Source of the DNA: Noviherbaspirillum sp. UKPF54
GTDB lineage: Bacteria; Pseudomonadota; Gammaproteobacteria; Burkholderiales; Burkholderiaceae_D
Length of the DNA stretch: 64,000 nt
Reading direction: 5' to 3'
Assembly (NCBI RefSeq): GCF_007874125.1
Contig: NZ_CP040128.1
Span: 2,852,001 to 2,916,000, forward strand
In this document: positions 62,985-64,000 of the stretch, piece by piece
Position numbering within the stretch: the first letter of the stretch is position 1
Layout of the letters: the number at the start of each line of letters is the position of its first letter
Program-made: the position numbers and the translations under genes
The notes under the pieces: model-generated
What the model was told of the DNA's origin: nothing
Databases searched by the model: none
What the model saw: only the letters and a program-made list of their open reading frames with translations

Positions 62985-63127
62985 CTACATTATTGCCGCA
63001 CTATTCTTGGCTCGCACATCATCAATCACTGGCTCCCGATCCTACTCATTGATTGGCGTCACATGCAATGCCAGCAGATGGCCCAGCGTATCGACGTCCA
63101 AATTGACTTTCGATTCCTTGATCCGCT
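62985..63127 (-). pseudogene. IS5-family transposase remnant
   Basis: The minus strand reads RIKESKVNLDVDTLGHLLALHVTPINE, stop, DREPVIDDVRA, matching the KGxKxHxxVDTLGxLLALxVTPAxxQDR block of IS5-type transposases. Only this fragment is recognisable and it contains stops. The following bases up to 63566 show no other gene I can name; an open frame on minus at 63138-63458 has no recognisable product. Confidence 0.6.
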
Positions 63128-63566
63128 AGGTGCCACCTTACCCAATGCGAATGATATTTTCCGGCGTCGAATGCGGCATCCGACTGCCCGTCACTACCGT
63201 ATAGGGCATCGGTTCCCGGTCAGTAGCCATGCGCAACACTACCCGCAGATTATTCGCAATCGAGTTGAAGTATCCTGCCTTACCTGCGCTGCGTCTGCTA
63301 ATAGGGCGTGTGCCACGACGCCAAATCGTGTGACATCGTGCGCCGGCTAATGGGACTACAGACCGCTCAGCGCAAAACATTGAAAACGTTGCGCAAATCA
63401 TGGCTCGTTGTATGGCATTGAGTGGCAACGAGGAAAGATTTGAGGTGACAAAATCCAATTCCGCATTGCTGACGCCGTTGGGATATGATTTACGAGATTT
63501 CGTGCTCGCAGAACTTCTCCCGTGCTTATTAGTTCATAATACTCTCTAGAGCGGCCTCATCTTGAC

Positions 63567-64000
63567 CTACTCATGATAATTAAAGGTATGAAATCCATGC
63601 CGCTTCACCAGTTCATCCTTCTCCGCCGACTTCAAATCCTCCCGCACCATTTCCGCCACAAGGTCCTCGAAGCGGGTCTTCGGCGTCCAGCCGAGCTTGG
63701 ATTTCGCCTTGCTCGCATCGCCTAGCAGTGTTTCCACTTCCGCCGGCCGAAAATATTTCGGGTCCACTGCGACCACGCATTTTCCGCTCGAGTCGTATCC
63801 CTTCTCTTCGACGCCTTCACCCTCCCATCGAATCCCCATTCCCAGCTCTTTTGCAGCTGCATTGATAAAATCCCGCACGCTGTACTGCACCCCGGTCGCG
63901 ATCACGAAATCCTCCGGTTCTTCCTGTTGCAGCATCAGCCATTGCATTTCCACATAGTCGCGCGCATGCCCCCAGTCGCGTTTGGCATTCAGATTGCCGA
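63567..64000 (-). CDS. gmd: GDP-mannose 4,6-dehydratase, C-terminal part (runs off the window)
   Basis: The last 144 or so residues of [56 protein letters not shown] and [40 protein letters not shown] are diagnostic of the GDP-mannose-binding half. The 5' end lies beyond 64000. GMD makes GDP-4-keto-6-deoxymannose, the precursor of GDP-fucose, GDP-rhamnose or GDP-perosamine. It is GC-richer than the adjoining IS remnants and island genes, and marks a further sugar operon to the right. Confidence 0.95.
   Translation of the reverse strand, partial: GNLNAKRDWGHARDYVEMQWLMLQQEEPEDFVIATGVQYSVRDFINAAAKELGMGIRWEGEGVEEKGYDSSGKCVVAVDPKYFRPAEVETLLGDASKAKSKLGWTPKTRFEDLVAEMVREDLKSAEKDELVKRHGFHTFNYHE

Noticed and set aside
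63138..63458. 106-codon open frame on minus between IS remnants and gmd
   Set aside because: No recognisable family, no ribosome-binding site, and located among decayed transposase sequence.
1..64000. CRISPR arrays, tRNA or rRNA genes, prophage genes
   Set aside because: No regularly spaced repeats, tRNA-like cloverleaf sequences, rRNA segments or phage structural genes were recognised on reading either strand.

Overview
This window looks like a chromosome segment of a betaproteobacterium of the order Burkholderiales, probably Oxalobacteraceae-like. That is inferred from gene content: a Kdo-hydroxylase gene between waaA and waaC, a pcm-rhodanese-tolC block, several RND pumps and high-GC codon usage. 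No rRNA, tRNA or CRISPR array was seen.

Left part (1-29.3 kb, high GC): an efflux and sensing block. It holds a MacAB-type ABC exporter (58-3589, minus) whose adaptor carries an embedded LTxxQ (Spy/CpxP-like) segment. A TetR-adaptor-RND operon follows (3775-8928, plus) with a readable promoter and overlapping palindromic operator. Then come pcm, a rhodanese and tolC (8969-11312) and an Aer-like PAS chemoreceptor (11682-13265). A second RND pump with a lipoprotein adaptor runs on minus (13308-17759). An operon of TonB receptor, YfiR-like protein and CHASE8-GGDEF-EAL protein (17981-22430, minus) is a candidate envelope-to-c-di-GMP signalling unit. The part ends with acrR and divergent acrA-acrB-oprM-like genes (22647-29281); the operator between them has the same half-sites and spacing as the E. 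coli AcrR site.

Centre (29.4-34 kb, minus): LPS core genes waaA, kdoO, waaC and a phosphomannomutase/phosphoglucomutase, tightly packed.

Right part (34-60.7 kb, nearly all minus, lower GC): an O-antigen/surface-polysaccharide island. It contains a WecA-type initiating transferase, glycosyltransferases, wecB, and two three-part Gtr-like modification cassettes (GtrA flippase, GtrB-like GT2, large membrane protein). It also has a DegT aminotransferase with an acetyltransferase, a GMC oxidoreductase with an extended epimerase, a 1297-residue GT17/methyltransferase/GT4/GT2 fusion, Wzt/Wzm export genes, and rfbBDAC for dTDP-rhamnose. Polymer is probably made on undecaprenyl phosphate, exported by Wzm/Wzt and decorated by the Gtr cassettes. 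Two genes are frameshifted as given: the membrane protein of the second Gtr cassette at a run of eight G, and rfbD. A run of nine G lies in frame in the epimerase gene. These could be phase-variable switches or homopolymer sequencing errors.

Edge (60.7-64 kb): a lone plus-strand methyltransferase, an apparently intact IS3-family element inserted beside decayed IS3 and IS5 remnants, and the 3' part of gmd running off the window. Another decayed IS5-family transposase interrupts the island at 41.4-42.1 kb.
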